The position numbers and the translations under genes are program-made. Of a stretch of 64,000 bases of DNA, positions 22,056 to 31,247 are shown piece after piece (within the stretch, counting starts at the first letter, position 1; each line of letters starts with the position of its first letter). Source of the DNA: Kingdonia uniflora (taxonomy: Eukaryota > Streptophyta > Magnoliopsida > Ranunculales > Circaeasteraceae); assembly GCA_014058105.1 (NCBI GenBank), contig JACGCM010001692.1:806001-870000 (forward strand), given 5' to 3'. The notes under the pieces were generated by a model. It saw only the letters and a program-made list of their open reading frames with translations, did not search any database and had not been told where the DNA came from.

Positions 22056-22067
22056 TTTGGCGCCAAA
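22056..22067. promoter_or_regulatory. E2F-like palindrome TTTGGCGCCAAA
   Basis: A perfect 12-base palindrome matching the double E2F/DP consensus, in unit 1 of the duplicated upstream region, about 0.5-0.9 kb from the DUF1985-like exons on the minus strand. Confidence 0.5.
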
Positions 22068-22860
22068 AGCCAGATGAACTCGTGTGTATCGCACGTGCTG
22101 CCTAACCCTAAACAACAGTAGCCAAATACCAAATAATATAACTGATGGTGACAGAGTCTGCATGATTCAATATAACTTATGCTTAAAAGCGTAACAAATA
22201 GACATCAATAAATGGCAACAAATGCATGAAATGGTTATAGGGTCTGCCTTATACGTCTCAAAATAGTAATGACACGTGTACATCGAGGAATTAAATTTGA
22301 ACACGTGGCGTGATAATATATTTTTTTAAAATTCAAACTTTTTTTATTATTATTTAGGAAGGGACATTTATACTAGTGGATCCCGCGACCTTACCTGTGG
22401 CTTTACCTGTGGCCTTACCTTTGGAGCCCACAGCTTAGAATCTTACTGTAATATTCAAGCAGTTGATATTTTTCTAAAATAATGGCAAAGTTATATAAAT
22501 CAAATGATAATGTAGGGTGAACAAATGTGAAATTCTTTATTGAATATGACAACTAGCTGTTACCAAATGACATAGTTGCCTGAAACAATTCCAGAGTTTA
22601 ACTAAAAAAATGACATAGTTTGGTTGGCAGTAGCCGCGCAGACGATTTGCCATCATTTTTTTCATGTATTGAGTAGAGCAGAGTACTACCATCTATAGGT
22701 GTTACATGTACCATCATTTCTTCCATGCCTAATGTGTAGAGTACTAGTCTTTAATCAAACACTTGGCAGGCACCAGTCACACAAACAGTTTGTGACAAAT
22801 AATTGGGACTATTTTTGCAGTTGAGTAAGAAGAAGAAACTGTCCGATGAATCGGGGTTGC

Positions 22861-22874
22861 TTTTGGCGCCAAAA
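22861..22874. promoter_or_regulatory. E2F-like palindrome TTTTGGCGCCAAAA
   Basis: The counterpart in unit 2: a perfect 14-base palindrome at the equivalent place. It is unchanged although flanking bases differ considerably between the units. Confidence 0.5.
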
Positions 22875-23189
22875 ACCAAACAAACTTATGTGAACTGCAG
22901 GTGATACCTAACCATAAATGATGAGAAATAATAACAGAATTGGTGAAAGTGTCTACCTTCTTATAAATAAGAAATCTGTTCAAAGGTAGGACAAAATGTA
23001 CTAAAACAAATGGCAAGAAGTTCATGAGATGGTAACAATGTCAGCCGTCCACATACACGTGGCTTGATATTATAGTTTTAAATGAGTTAAAGAATATTTT
23101 ACAATTTTTTATTACGCCGGATGTGACATTCGTACTTGTGGAGCCCAAAAACAGGTGGTTGTCTGTTGTAATATTATAAATTTAGTAGA

Positions 23190-25135
23190 GGCAAATCTGG
23201 TTTTTCCTCTTGCTAGTATAGATTTTGGAATTTATTGTTCCCTAGGTCTAATTTTGTAAAGATGGCAAAAAGCAGTATTTATTCTCATAATTTCCGTAGT
23301 AGTTCCCCTAATTGACAAAATTAAAGCCAGAACTACATGCTGCAGTGAAAAGTTTATTTCTTTTCAAAGCAGAGTGGCTCTTGTGAAATCAATTCATTCA
23401 AGTCTTCCTGTTTTCGACATGACAATATATATAGATTGCCTATTGCAGCTGTGAAAGAAGGTGAAAGAATAATCAGTATTTTTTTTGTGGTCTGGTGATC
23501 CTATAAAAAAGAAATTTATTACAATCAAGTGGGACAAAGTGTGTAAGCTCCAAAGTAAAGGAAACATTGGTCTCCACATTTTGATAGACACTAATTATGC
23601 TATGCTCATAAAACTTGGTTGGGCTGCTCTAAATGACAAGACTCCTTGGGTTGAGTTCATCAAAGCAAAAAAAAATCACTAAGCATAGTCTTCTTATTAA
23701 CTACAAAAAAAATCTTCTATTTGGCCAGGGATTAAGGAAGTTATAATTAAATTTAAAGAAAATTCTCAATGGTTTATTGGCTCTGGGAATAGTATTGATT
23801 TTTTGGAGGGATTGTTGGGGGTCAGATTTTGCTCTTTTAAACCTCTTAGCTGCCAATCATGAGATTTGATGACTCTAAAATGCAAAACTCAGTCAAATAA
23901 TCCATAATAATACTTGGACATTGAAAGAATTATTCTTCATCTTAACACCTTCAAATACAACCTCATTTCTAGCTTTCCAAAATATTTAGCACAACAACTT
24001 TCTAAATATCAGGAATGTAATGCAATGCAGGTACATTCAGCCTAGAATTACTTCCTTTTTTCTAGAAAGTTTGTCATAACTCTAATGAAACTAAGGACAA
24101 CCTCAGAAAAAGGGGTTTTATTTTGGTCTCCGGATTCTCCCTTTCTCACAGAAATCTAGAAACTATTGATCATCTTTTTTGTCATTGCTTAAAAGCTAAA
24201 CCAGTTTTGGATTTGTTGTTCTCTCTTTCTCTCGCAAATGCATGGTCTGCTGACACCAAACAAGTTATTAAAGGCTATTCACATCACAATCATTGCATTC
24301 CTGATATCTGGAAAGTTGTTGTGCTAAATATTCTGGAATGCTAGAAATGAGGTTGTATTTAAAGGTGTTAAGCTGAAGAATAATTCTTTCAATGTCCAAT
24401 TTCTTTCTTCTATTAAAGATTCACTATAATTTTTTCAAACTGTATGAAAAATAAAAGTTTGGAGCTTTTTGTTCTTGCTGCTCTGGGGATCCAGCCAAGG
24501 CTAGGCCTATCCCTAGAAGTCAGAATTGTATCTGAGTTCTGCCATTGTTTGTTAAAATAAAAATCAATGTTGATGGCTCTACAGTTGGGAACCTTGGTAA
24601 AGCAGGGATTGGGGTTGTGGCATGAACCTTCAGGGTGATGTGCAGGGTGTGTAACCAAAAAGGTTGGGCATAACTTCTTCCCTCTTTGCTGAATGTGAAG
24701 CCATTATTGAAGTGCTTTTATGGGCTGTCAACAATAGCTGGTCTAAAATCTGGATAGAATCTGATTCACTAAGTGTTGCTACTAACTTTAATCAAAACCA
24801 TATACCTTGGATGCAGATGCAGAGGACATAAGGACATATTCTAATCTCTTAGGTTATCTCATAATTGGATGAGGCAAATTTTTCCTCTGAACTAGCTTTA
24901 AAAAGAAGAAACAGTACTCTTGTTAATGGATGCATTGAAGCTCATACAGGCAGACCTACTTTCTTAACTAAGATTGAAATCTTAATGTCTATTATTTTAG
25001 AGTTGTATACTAATTTCTTTTTATGTTTTTTGTTCTTCGTTTGGGCTTGGGTTGCTTTCCCTCAGTTGTAACCTTTTTCATTATAAATTCATTCGCACTT
25101 TTTGCAAAAATAATAATAATAATAATAATAAATCT
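23190..25135 (+). pseudogene. L1-type LINE ORF2 3' half, copy 2
   Basis: This is the duplicate of 979-2,858 and is slightly longer at its left end (23,190-23,260 encodes further RT sequence around LASIDFGIYCSLG). Landmarks are KARTTCCSEKFISFQSRVAL, then WSGDPIKKKFITIKWDKVC, GNIGLHIL, the zinc finger LFCHCLKAK, the RNase H pieces NFFPLFAECEAIIEVLLWAV and WIESDSLSVA, and then a 3' UTR ending in (TAA)n at 25,111-25,132. Stops are numerous. It differs from the intact-looking LINE at 45,859-52,552 and belongs to another L1 subfamily. Confidence 0.85.
23914..24399. repeat. Inverted repeat inside LINE copy 2
   Basis: Arms are 23,914-24,022 and 24,291-24,399, homologous to the arms in copy 1. Confidence 0.85.
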
Positions 25136-25724
25136 ATGCCTAAATAATATCCACCATTATGGAATAAATGAATTTTGTCTTGGTGCATGTATCTCGTATT
25201 GGCACTATAGGAAATATCATGACCTATGAAAGTGTTAGATAGAGAAAGAAGTGCTAGAATACTTACAGCAGGGTATGGGATTGATTTGGGTTTGCAAACC
25301 CATACTCAAACTCACACTCTGAGTCTCCCAGCAGCGAAAATTAAAGTGTAAGTTTGAGTATGTGACACTACAGTAACTCAACTGAGTGTGAGGAGCTCAC
25401 ACCCAAAAAAAATGAGTTTGGCGATGTTTGGATTACCAAGCAGTAATCCAAACTCCTCCAATCTCAATTATTTCACTCATCACTCCCTTGATACTTCTTC
25501 TTACCCAAAGCCAATTGCAGAGCAGAAGAAAACATTAACGCTCTCCCCAAATGGCAAACTTTGGAACCAGTAGTAATAACTCTACACCGTTGACCCCATC
25601 CTCCCATAACCCACCTTCAGCACCATTCCCTCAATACCTATCACCAAAATTCACTTCATACCTCTACTACAACCCATCACAATTTTAACCTTAATTCCAA
25701 TTACTGACCCCACCTCTGTTTACC

Positions 25725-26510
25725 ATGTCACAAGGGGATCCCAGTTATGGACAATATCAAAGTCTACGGGTCGCACAAAGGGTTTCACTTTCTATCAAAA
25801 GGTCAGCATTATCGTTAACAGAGACCTCGAGTACCCCACACGATGATCAAGTGGGTCGACCAAATCTCAGTGGTATACCCTTAATTTACAGTATTTGGCG
25901 TACAAGGAGATAGTTGCTCAAGAACAATTTAGACGCGACATCAAGAAAACTGAAGAAGATTGGGTACACTCTAACTTCCTTTAACTCAATTTCGTTTATT
26001 TTTTGCGGATATTCACGTTATTTATTTGTATTTAGTAATTTTGCAAATTGTAAGAAAACGATGTACACAAGATCTATCACGGCTTGAATGACAGCAATGA
26101 CTTCAAACACCGTGAAGCCTATAAGATTTTGGCACGAAAGCCGCAATGGGCCAACCTAAGGGATGATGGATTGAACCATACAGGGAATATAACAAGAAAT
26201 GTAGCCAGGAGAACATCAGACAATTTTAATCCAAGAAACTCGGTCGGATCAAACAATCTATCGGGGGACCCCGATGGCCCACCTATACCTCAATCCACAG
26301 GCCCAAATACGAATTTGATAGTTCGTTGTATGAAGGTGGAAGCAGGCCCATCGGCCAAAAACTCTTTAGAAAGAACCTTATAGCACAAAAGGCATTGGAT
26401 GGTATTGCTGCATCTGGTAACGGTATCCAAACAAAGCTAGATGAATAACGGTTGGAGATGAGACAAGCAAAAGAAGAAAAGGAAAGAAGAAGAGTGGAAG
26501 CAATGTAACA
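25725..26510 (+). pseudogene. Harbinger ORF1, copy 2
   Basis: Includes MSQGDPSYGQYQS at 25,725 and the C-terminal part at 26,084-26,500 (NDFKHREAYKILARKPQWA, then the Lys/Glu-rich tail). Relative to copy 1 the SANT-like portion is lost: 354 bp are gone between short 'cta' repeats at 25,764-25,766. It cannot make a working DNA-binding protein. Confidence 0.65.
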
Positions 26511-26719
26511 CCGGTAAGCCAAAATAGATTTTGAGCAAGCAAAAGAAGATCGCAAAATCATGGAGAAAGACCTGAGTACCCTTTCTGGATATCAATTGCA
26601 ATACTATCTACAAAGGCAAGCGGAGGTCATGGAACGTATGGCCAAGTGGAGCGGACCAGGTACTTGATGTGGTGATGAAATGTAATTTAACTTAGTTATA
26701 TATAGAAGTTTTTTTTCCT

Positions 26720-27322
26720 AACATGCTCGGAAATCCCCGTAACTCTCCGATCGCTTTTAACTTTTTGACGTCGGCCGCGTTTAGCGCACAAAGATATTCC
26801 TCGCCAAAAATTTGTATAACCGCAACACAAGACCTTTTCACACATAACAAGGTTGTGCTTTCTCTTATTCAGATATATTCATCAAAAAGATCTGCCGCAA
26901 CACTGTAGCTTAGGAAACGTAGTGTTGTGACTACCTTTTGGTACGGTGATAACCTCATAGTTACTGGGTTTCTGGATAAAGTAATGATCATGTGCAATGA
27001 CAACTTTGAATAGATGCATAAACATGTCTTTACTCATAGAAAAATGTCACCGAAATTCCCATGGCTCATATGTGCAATACTGCTTGAAGTAGTCCCATAT
27101 AATGCTGTAATGCCCCAATGGGTGATCACGTTTCTTTATCTTATCCTTACGGCCCATGATACTCCCGCCATGACTCGAAGTTGCATCGTGTAATGCTATG
27201 TTCATTGCAGCTTGGTGCAGAATGCAAATTACCACTGCACAATCAAAGATAAGATAATCATAGGAGGACGACAATATACTTGGAGGATCACCAATAGATA
27301 AATCAGAGGATAAAGAAGACAT
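26720..27322 (-). pseudogene. Harbinger transposase, N-terminal half only
   Basis: From the ATG at 27,320-27,322 the minus strand reads MSSLSSDLSIGDPPSILSSS, then HQAAMNIALHDATSSHGGSI, DHPLGHYSIIWDYFKQYC and, after a stop, MSKDMFMHLFKV. The second catalytic region is absent through deletion. The start here is better preserved than in copy 1, where the fourth codon is a stop. Confidence 0.75.
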
Positions 27323-27465
27323 TTGAGGCTGTGGAGTTGAGAGAAGGGTGTATATAATGCCATATGGTGAACAAGTTTCCAATGGAAGAGAGAAGTGTAA
27401 AAGGGAAAAATATAAAAGGGGAAGAAGATATGGGTCTTCGAATAAAGGATTTGGCAGTGAAAGCG

Positions 27466-27505
27466 GTAAAAGGAACACCGCGCGGTGTTCTTTTCACCGC
27501 CAAAT
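27466..27505. repeat. Near-perfect GC-rich palindrome
   Basis: About 38 bases centred on 'accgcgcggt' read almost the same on both strands, with outer arms 'gcggtaaaagga' and 'tcttttcaccgc'. It could form a cruciform. Similar shorter palindromes stand near both Harbinger ends (3,150-3,170 and 30,229-30,290). Confidence 0.8.
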
Positions 27506-27720
27506 CTCTATTTCTATTCGAATAAACCTTAAGTCAATTTGAAAAAAACACCTTAGTGCAAAATCTATTCGAATAGACTATGGGTCTATTCGAATAAAAC
27601 TGTTCAGTGCAAAATCAACTAGAATAGACTTTGGGCTAAATCGAATAAAACTGCTCAGTACAAAATTGTGAAAATTTATTCGAACGAACAAATCGTCTGT
27701 TCGAATAGATATTGAAAAAA
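27505..27720. repeat. Array of TATTCGAATA-type palindromes
   Basis: About three degenerate units of 55-66 bp, each with 'attcgaata' palindromes and 'cagtgcaaaatc'. They lie downstream of the PMD gene stop, between it and the Harbinger transposase start. Confidence 0.65.
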
Positions 27721-27945
27721 CTCTCCTAAAAACCAAAAAACTTCAGTCAATTTCAACATTAATTAGTCATGGCTAATGAACATCACACAAACTTTCCCAA
27801 AAACTATTCGACCTAAACTACATCATGGGATTACAAAAAAATAAATTAAGGAAAATAGCCCACAAACATGAGATAATAAGTACAAGTTGTTATAGCTGAG
27901 CTTCTACATCGTCTACAAAAACATTTAAAACACTTATATCTACTC

Positions 27946-30107
27946 AGAATAATCTTCAGTACCCTGCCCATTGCAGCTAGTAACGCCTCCCCTGGTTTGC
28001 GAACAAGACCCAAGCTGCCTCATCCTCGTACCACCTCCAGCGGGTAACAGCACCACCCATACGTCACGCCCCCTCCTCATATGTATGTCCTAAACATGAC
28101 AAATAAAATTTATAAATATTTTGAAAAAATAAAAATGGCATTAATATAAAATAAAATAAAAATTACTTACATGCGCATATAGCTGGTCATCTATACTGTC
28201 CAAGTTCCTCCTCAGAATAGCATTTTCATCAGTCAAATCCTAGAGCCTCCAGGCATCCTGCGCAGTCTTTGGAAGGGCGAGTTACCGCATACCATGAGTC
28301 AGTGTAACAGCTCCTCTGCGCCTTAGAAGGAAGACATGGGTGGTGGGTCTCTCAAGCGGTGGATGGGGTGCAGCTCACGCCTCCCTATCCACTCCCTATA
28401 CCACCTGGGGTCTGGCCCCTCGGGATCGCCAGGCAAACAGAAGTCCTGGGACAAGCCATGAATCGACGCTGACGTAACCACCAAGGGTGTAATGCCATCC
28501 CTGAATCTAGTAGGTCCGAACATATCTATATTCCCCATCCTCTAGGAATCTATTTATAGGTGGCCTACCTCCGAAGTTTGTTCAGTCCAGTATGAGGTGT
28601 AAGTATTTCACTCCCTCCCGGTCATAAACTACTCGCAGTCAAGGAACCCGGCCTATCTCACCGCCTGTAAAGCCATTGGACTAATATGTGGTGACATGTT
28701 AAGCGAAGGATCCAAAGGAATACAGACCTCGCCAGTCAACTGCCTCCAACATCAATCCCCCAAGAAATATTTGTAGTTTCCATTTGGTACTTAAAGTGGC
28801 ATCCTCTTACAAGATAGAAGTTTTGCAGTCAGTACGTCCTTAATCTCAGATACTACAGAATCTAACCAAGGTTCCCAGGTGATCGTCTTAATAGTACGGT
28901 GGTCAATGTGGTATTTTCCTAGAATAAACAGATTGGTTGCCTGGTTATTTGTTTTCCTCCTATTCCCCCTCTCCCATGCTCTAAGGCACGGATAGGCCGA
29001 GAACTTAACCTCTTCCTTGACTATAGGGTGACCAACCCCATAATACTTATAGAACCAATACTGTATTTCGGAATAACATAAAAGCAATTATAAATTATAT
29101 CTAAGACGTTTATTGGAATATATTTGATTTGTAGCTTGTAAGGAAAAAGTGTTAGTGTACCTCAAAAAGTTGGGAAAATCCAGTGATGGCACCCCTGGTG
29201 GTGACTGCGGTATCCAAACCATGGTACATGGAAGCAAGAATAGTAGAACCCCAGTCATATTGGGCAGCCTCGTCCAAATCGGACATGGCCGCAAGATATC
29301 CAGGCAGGATGGTATCGTTGGCCGTTTGGAACAACAAATGTCCCATCATGAAGAGGATAAAAGGACGAGCAATAGTAATATCATCCTCCCAATCAGCCGT
29401 GATGGTCAAGTACATCCTCAAATATGAAATGCTGATGTCTTCACTCTTTATATGGCTGGAATAAATGTTGGGGAAAATTGTCTCGCATTGGATAAAACAG
29501 ACCATGTGTCGTTATACGATACCTGTATTGGATATCGGCCGATTGACAATAATGTCAGTGTAATGAAACCGAGAGGAGTGGCCCCAATCTCCACACATGG
29601 GAACAGAAATGTGTGCATTATCGACAACCAGCGCTCTGTAAGCGCCTGAATTAGCCAATTATCAGAATTACCCAAGCGTATATCCATAAACTGCTCAAAT
29701 ATATTCACCACGGCATTCCTTACAGATGGAATTGCAGAAATATATTTCCAAACTTTGATCACCGTAGTGAATGTGTCATGCAGACGCATCGAATCCTGAT
29801 TTAGTTCATTGGAGCATTTTGTCAAACACTTAATTTATGGAAATAATAAATCTACAATTACACTAAAACTTACCGTGAGTTCCTTGCCAGTGTAATAGAA
29901 ATGAGTGACGCCTTCTGGGAGTTGGGTAATACACCTCCGCGGGTAGTTTTCTTGGGATGGGTTTGGTATAGGTTGCTGGACATCTTCAAATTCTACCCGT
30001 TTTTTCTTCCTACTGGACTTCGACCGAGTTACGGCTCGCTCTGGATCTCTTGTCACTCTAAGCCTAGGTAATGTACTAGGGTGTGGGTCTTCCTCTTGGT
30101 TTTGCAT
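27946..30107 (-). pseudogene. Plant mobile domain (PMD, MAIN-like) gene, probably broken
   Basis: The minus strand starts MQNQEEDPHPSTLPRLR at 30,107 and has a basic linker (SRKKKR). A donor 'gtaagttt' ends this exon at about 29,875. The PMD core follows: LIQALTERWLSIMHTFLFPC with GATPLGFITLTLL (29,690-29,570), a frame change near 29,455, DISISYLRMYLTITADW and ARPFILFMMGHLLF, DLDEAAQYDWGSTILASMYH (29,230-29,280), and IQYWFYKYYGVGHP (about 29,070). More exons run to 28,170 (ending DQLYAH, donor 'gtaagt'), and the last exon is 28,100-27,946 (VWVVLLPAGGGTRMRQLG). PMD proteins occur both as host genes acting in silencing and meristem function and as transposon cargo. The splice sites look real; the frame change near 29,455 argues for a pseudogene. 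Confidence 0.65.
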
Positions 30108-30224
30108 TGTGCTTTGAAAGAATTTGGGAATTTTTTTAGGTATACCTTTGATTTGAAAGAGAGAGAGAGAGGAGGAAAAATTATTAAAACTTGAGTTGGG
30201 TTTGATTTGGGGTTAACAGTGCTA

Positions 30225-30440
30225 GCTGCGGTAAAAGGAATACCGCGCGGTAATCCTTGCACTGCGCGGTAAAATGAACACCACGTGGTGTTTTGATCTC
30301 ATCCTAATAAAATAAAATAAAAAACACGTCACAAATCCCTACTGGCTGCAGGGAGAGGTCGGGTGTGGGTTGGGTTTTTGGTGGGCCAGCTTGTCAGAAT
30401 TCACACCCAAACCCACACTCGTTGCTAGATATGCTCTTAT
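30225..30440. repeat. Right subterminal and terminal region of Harbinger copy 2
   Basis: Contains 'ataccgcgcggtaat' and 'acaccacgtggtgt' palindromes, then a G-rich stretch, ending near 30,437. On the minus strand the terminus resembles the left end around 2,970-3,010: '...tagcaac...gagtgtgggttt' against '...tagaac...agtagggtatgggttt'. Confidence 0.5.
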
Positions 30441-30616
30441 GGTTTATATCCCAAACCCATACTTATTAACCCAAACCCATACTTATTAACCCCAAGGGCA
30501 TATCAAGCAACGAGTATGATGTGATGCGGTATGGAAAAAGATAGTAGGGTATCTTATATTGTGATAAAGGCGAAGCATATTACATTCATGAGAAGATCAA
30601 TAAATCAATATAAATT
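30441..30616. repeat. Spacer with a 20-bp tandem duplication and an opposed Harbinger-like end
   Basis: 'cccaaacccatacttattaa' occurs twice in a row at about 30,449-30,489. Just after it, 'gggcatatcaagcaacgagt' (30,487-30,506) on the plus strand resembles the minus-strand terminus at 30,437, so a second, truncated Harbinger-type end points the other way. No gene. Confidence 0.45.
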
Positions 30617-30699
30617 GAAGTTTTTTTTTACTTTAGTCCCACATACATTTTGACTATTAGCTTTAGTACCCAATTTATTTAAATATTCAGTTATGGTCT
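30617..30699 (+). mobile_element. Left part of a long-TIR MITE, interrupted by Tat-B
   Basis: The left end 'gaagtttttttttactttag' continues to 30,699 and resumes after the Tat-B element at 43,385. It is the reverse complement, with differences, of the right end at 43,970-44,074. The flanking 8-bp target duplication TATAAATT stands at 30,609-30,616 and 44,075-44,082. Confidence 0.85.
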
Positions 30700-31183
30700 T
30701 GTAGTAGCATATTCCCCAAATTCGACAAGAGTAAGCCAGTACAGTATAGTCAAAGACAATAATACATAGTTGAAGACAAATAGCATTCGAGAAGATACCA
30801 CAAGTCCTCGACTTACCAAAAGTAGCCATTGTGCCATGTCAAGAAAGAGTTGCTAGAGATCCGCGAAGTTCGTCCATTCCCCCCGAAATGGGAGACTATT
30901 TCTTTTTTTTTGTATACTGCCTGAATCAACTATAAATACAGGCAGAGAATAGATTATTAAGATCTGCAACTTTTATATCCTTACTTCATAACCCTATTAT
31001 CACTCCAAAACTTGTAATAACTAGCAGCATACTGGATTTTACATCAAAACCCTCCCTGAGGTCGCAGTTTTCTCAGCTTTAACTGAGTTTTCCAATTAAA
31101 ATCTTGTTTGTCTAGCCTATTATTGCATTTTCCTTACGAATAGCATTGCTGAAGATTCCCCTTCTATAAAATATACCACTATA
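30700..31183 (+). repeat. 5' LTR of Tat-B
   Basis: Begins 'tgtagtagcatattcccc' and ends 'ccactata'. A TATA box 'tataaata' is at 30,931-30,938. Compared with the 3' LTR it has about 20 extra bases near 30,750, apparently a small internal duplication. Confidence 0.9.
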
Positions 31184-31201
31184 ATTGGCACCGTTTATGG
31201 G
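31184..31201 (+). promoter_or_regulatory. Primer-binding site
   Basis: 'attggcaccgtttatggg' follows the LTR directly. A 'TTGGCACCGT' or 'TTGGCGCCGT' start is usual for Tat-lineage primer-binding sites. The tRNA was not identified. Confidence 0.7.
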
Positions 31202-31247
31202 AAATACCACACTTTTCTTTACCACCACTAATCTAAAATCTTTCCAA

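Larger units (their letters stand above)
16990..23190 (-). mobile_element. Ulp1/DUF1985-type DNA transposon, decayed
   Basis: The minus strand carries, from its 5' side, an upstream region duplicated in tandem (23,190-21,836), a DUF1985-like domain (about 21,520-20,843), a long acidic low-complexity part with apparent introns (20,800-18,500), and a C48/Ulp1 protease domain (18,354-17,031). This domain set is known from plant Mutator-like elements (Kaonashi/KI-MULE type) and some CACTA elements. I see no MULE or CACTA transposase here, so the superfamily is open. The terminal inverted repeats were not identified. A piece of the same element occurs at 525-978. Confidence 0.65.
21836..23190. repeat. 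Diverged tandem duplication upstream of the Ulp1 transposon gene
   Basis: Unit 1 (about 21,836-22,470) and unit 2 (about 22,750-23,190) share landmarks in the same order: 'aatcaaacac...ggcag', an E2F-like palindrome, 'acctaacc', a 'ggcaa...atgcatga' or 'ggcaagaagttcatga' stretch, 'acgtggc', and 'ggagccca'. A third short copy of the first landmark is at 22,612-22,655. The units lie 5' of the minus-strand gene, so this is a duplicated promoter or subterminal region. Confidence 0.65.
25240..30440. mobile_element. PIF/Harbinger transposon, copy 2, carrying a PMD gene
   Basis: The left terminal region (about 25,250-25,450) and ORF1 match copy 1. The transposase is reduced to its N-terminal half, a 933-bp loss at a shared 'ttccta' (26,715-26,720). 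The right part holds a palindrome, a repeat array and a plant-mobile-domain gene, then a GC-rich subterminal block and a terminus near 30,437 with, on the minus strand, 'gagcatatctagcaacgagtg' in which a TTA precedes the end. The presence of Harbinger-type subterminal palindromes on both sides of the PMD gene suggests that it lies inside the element, as cargo or as a nested insertion. Confidence 0.65.

Noticed and set aside
27348..27542. Plus-strand ORF over the Harbinger transposase start
   Set aside because: Opposite-strand shadow of the transposase N-terminus; no family resemblance.
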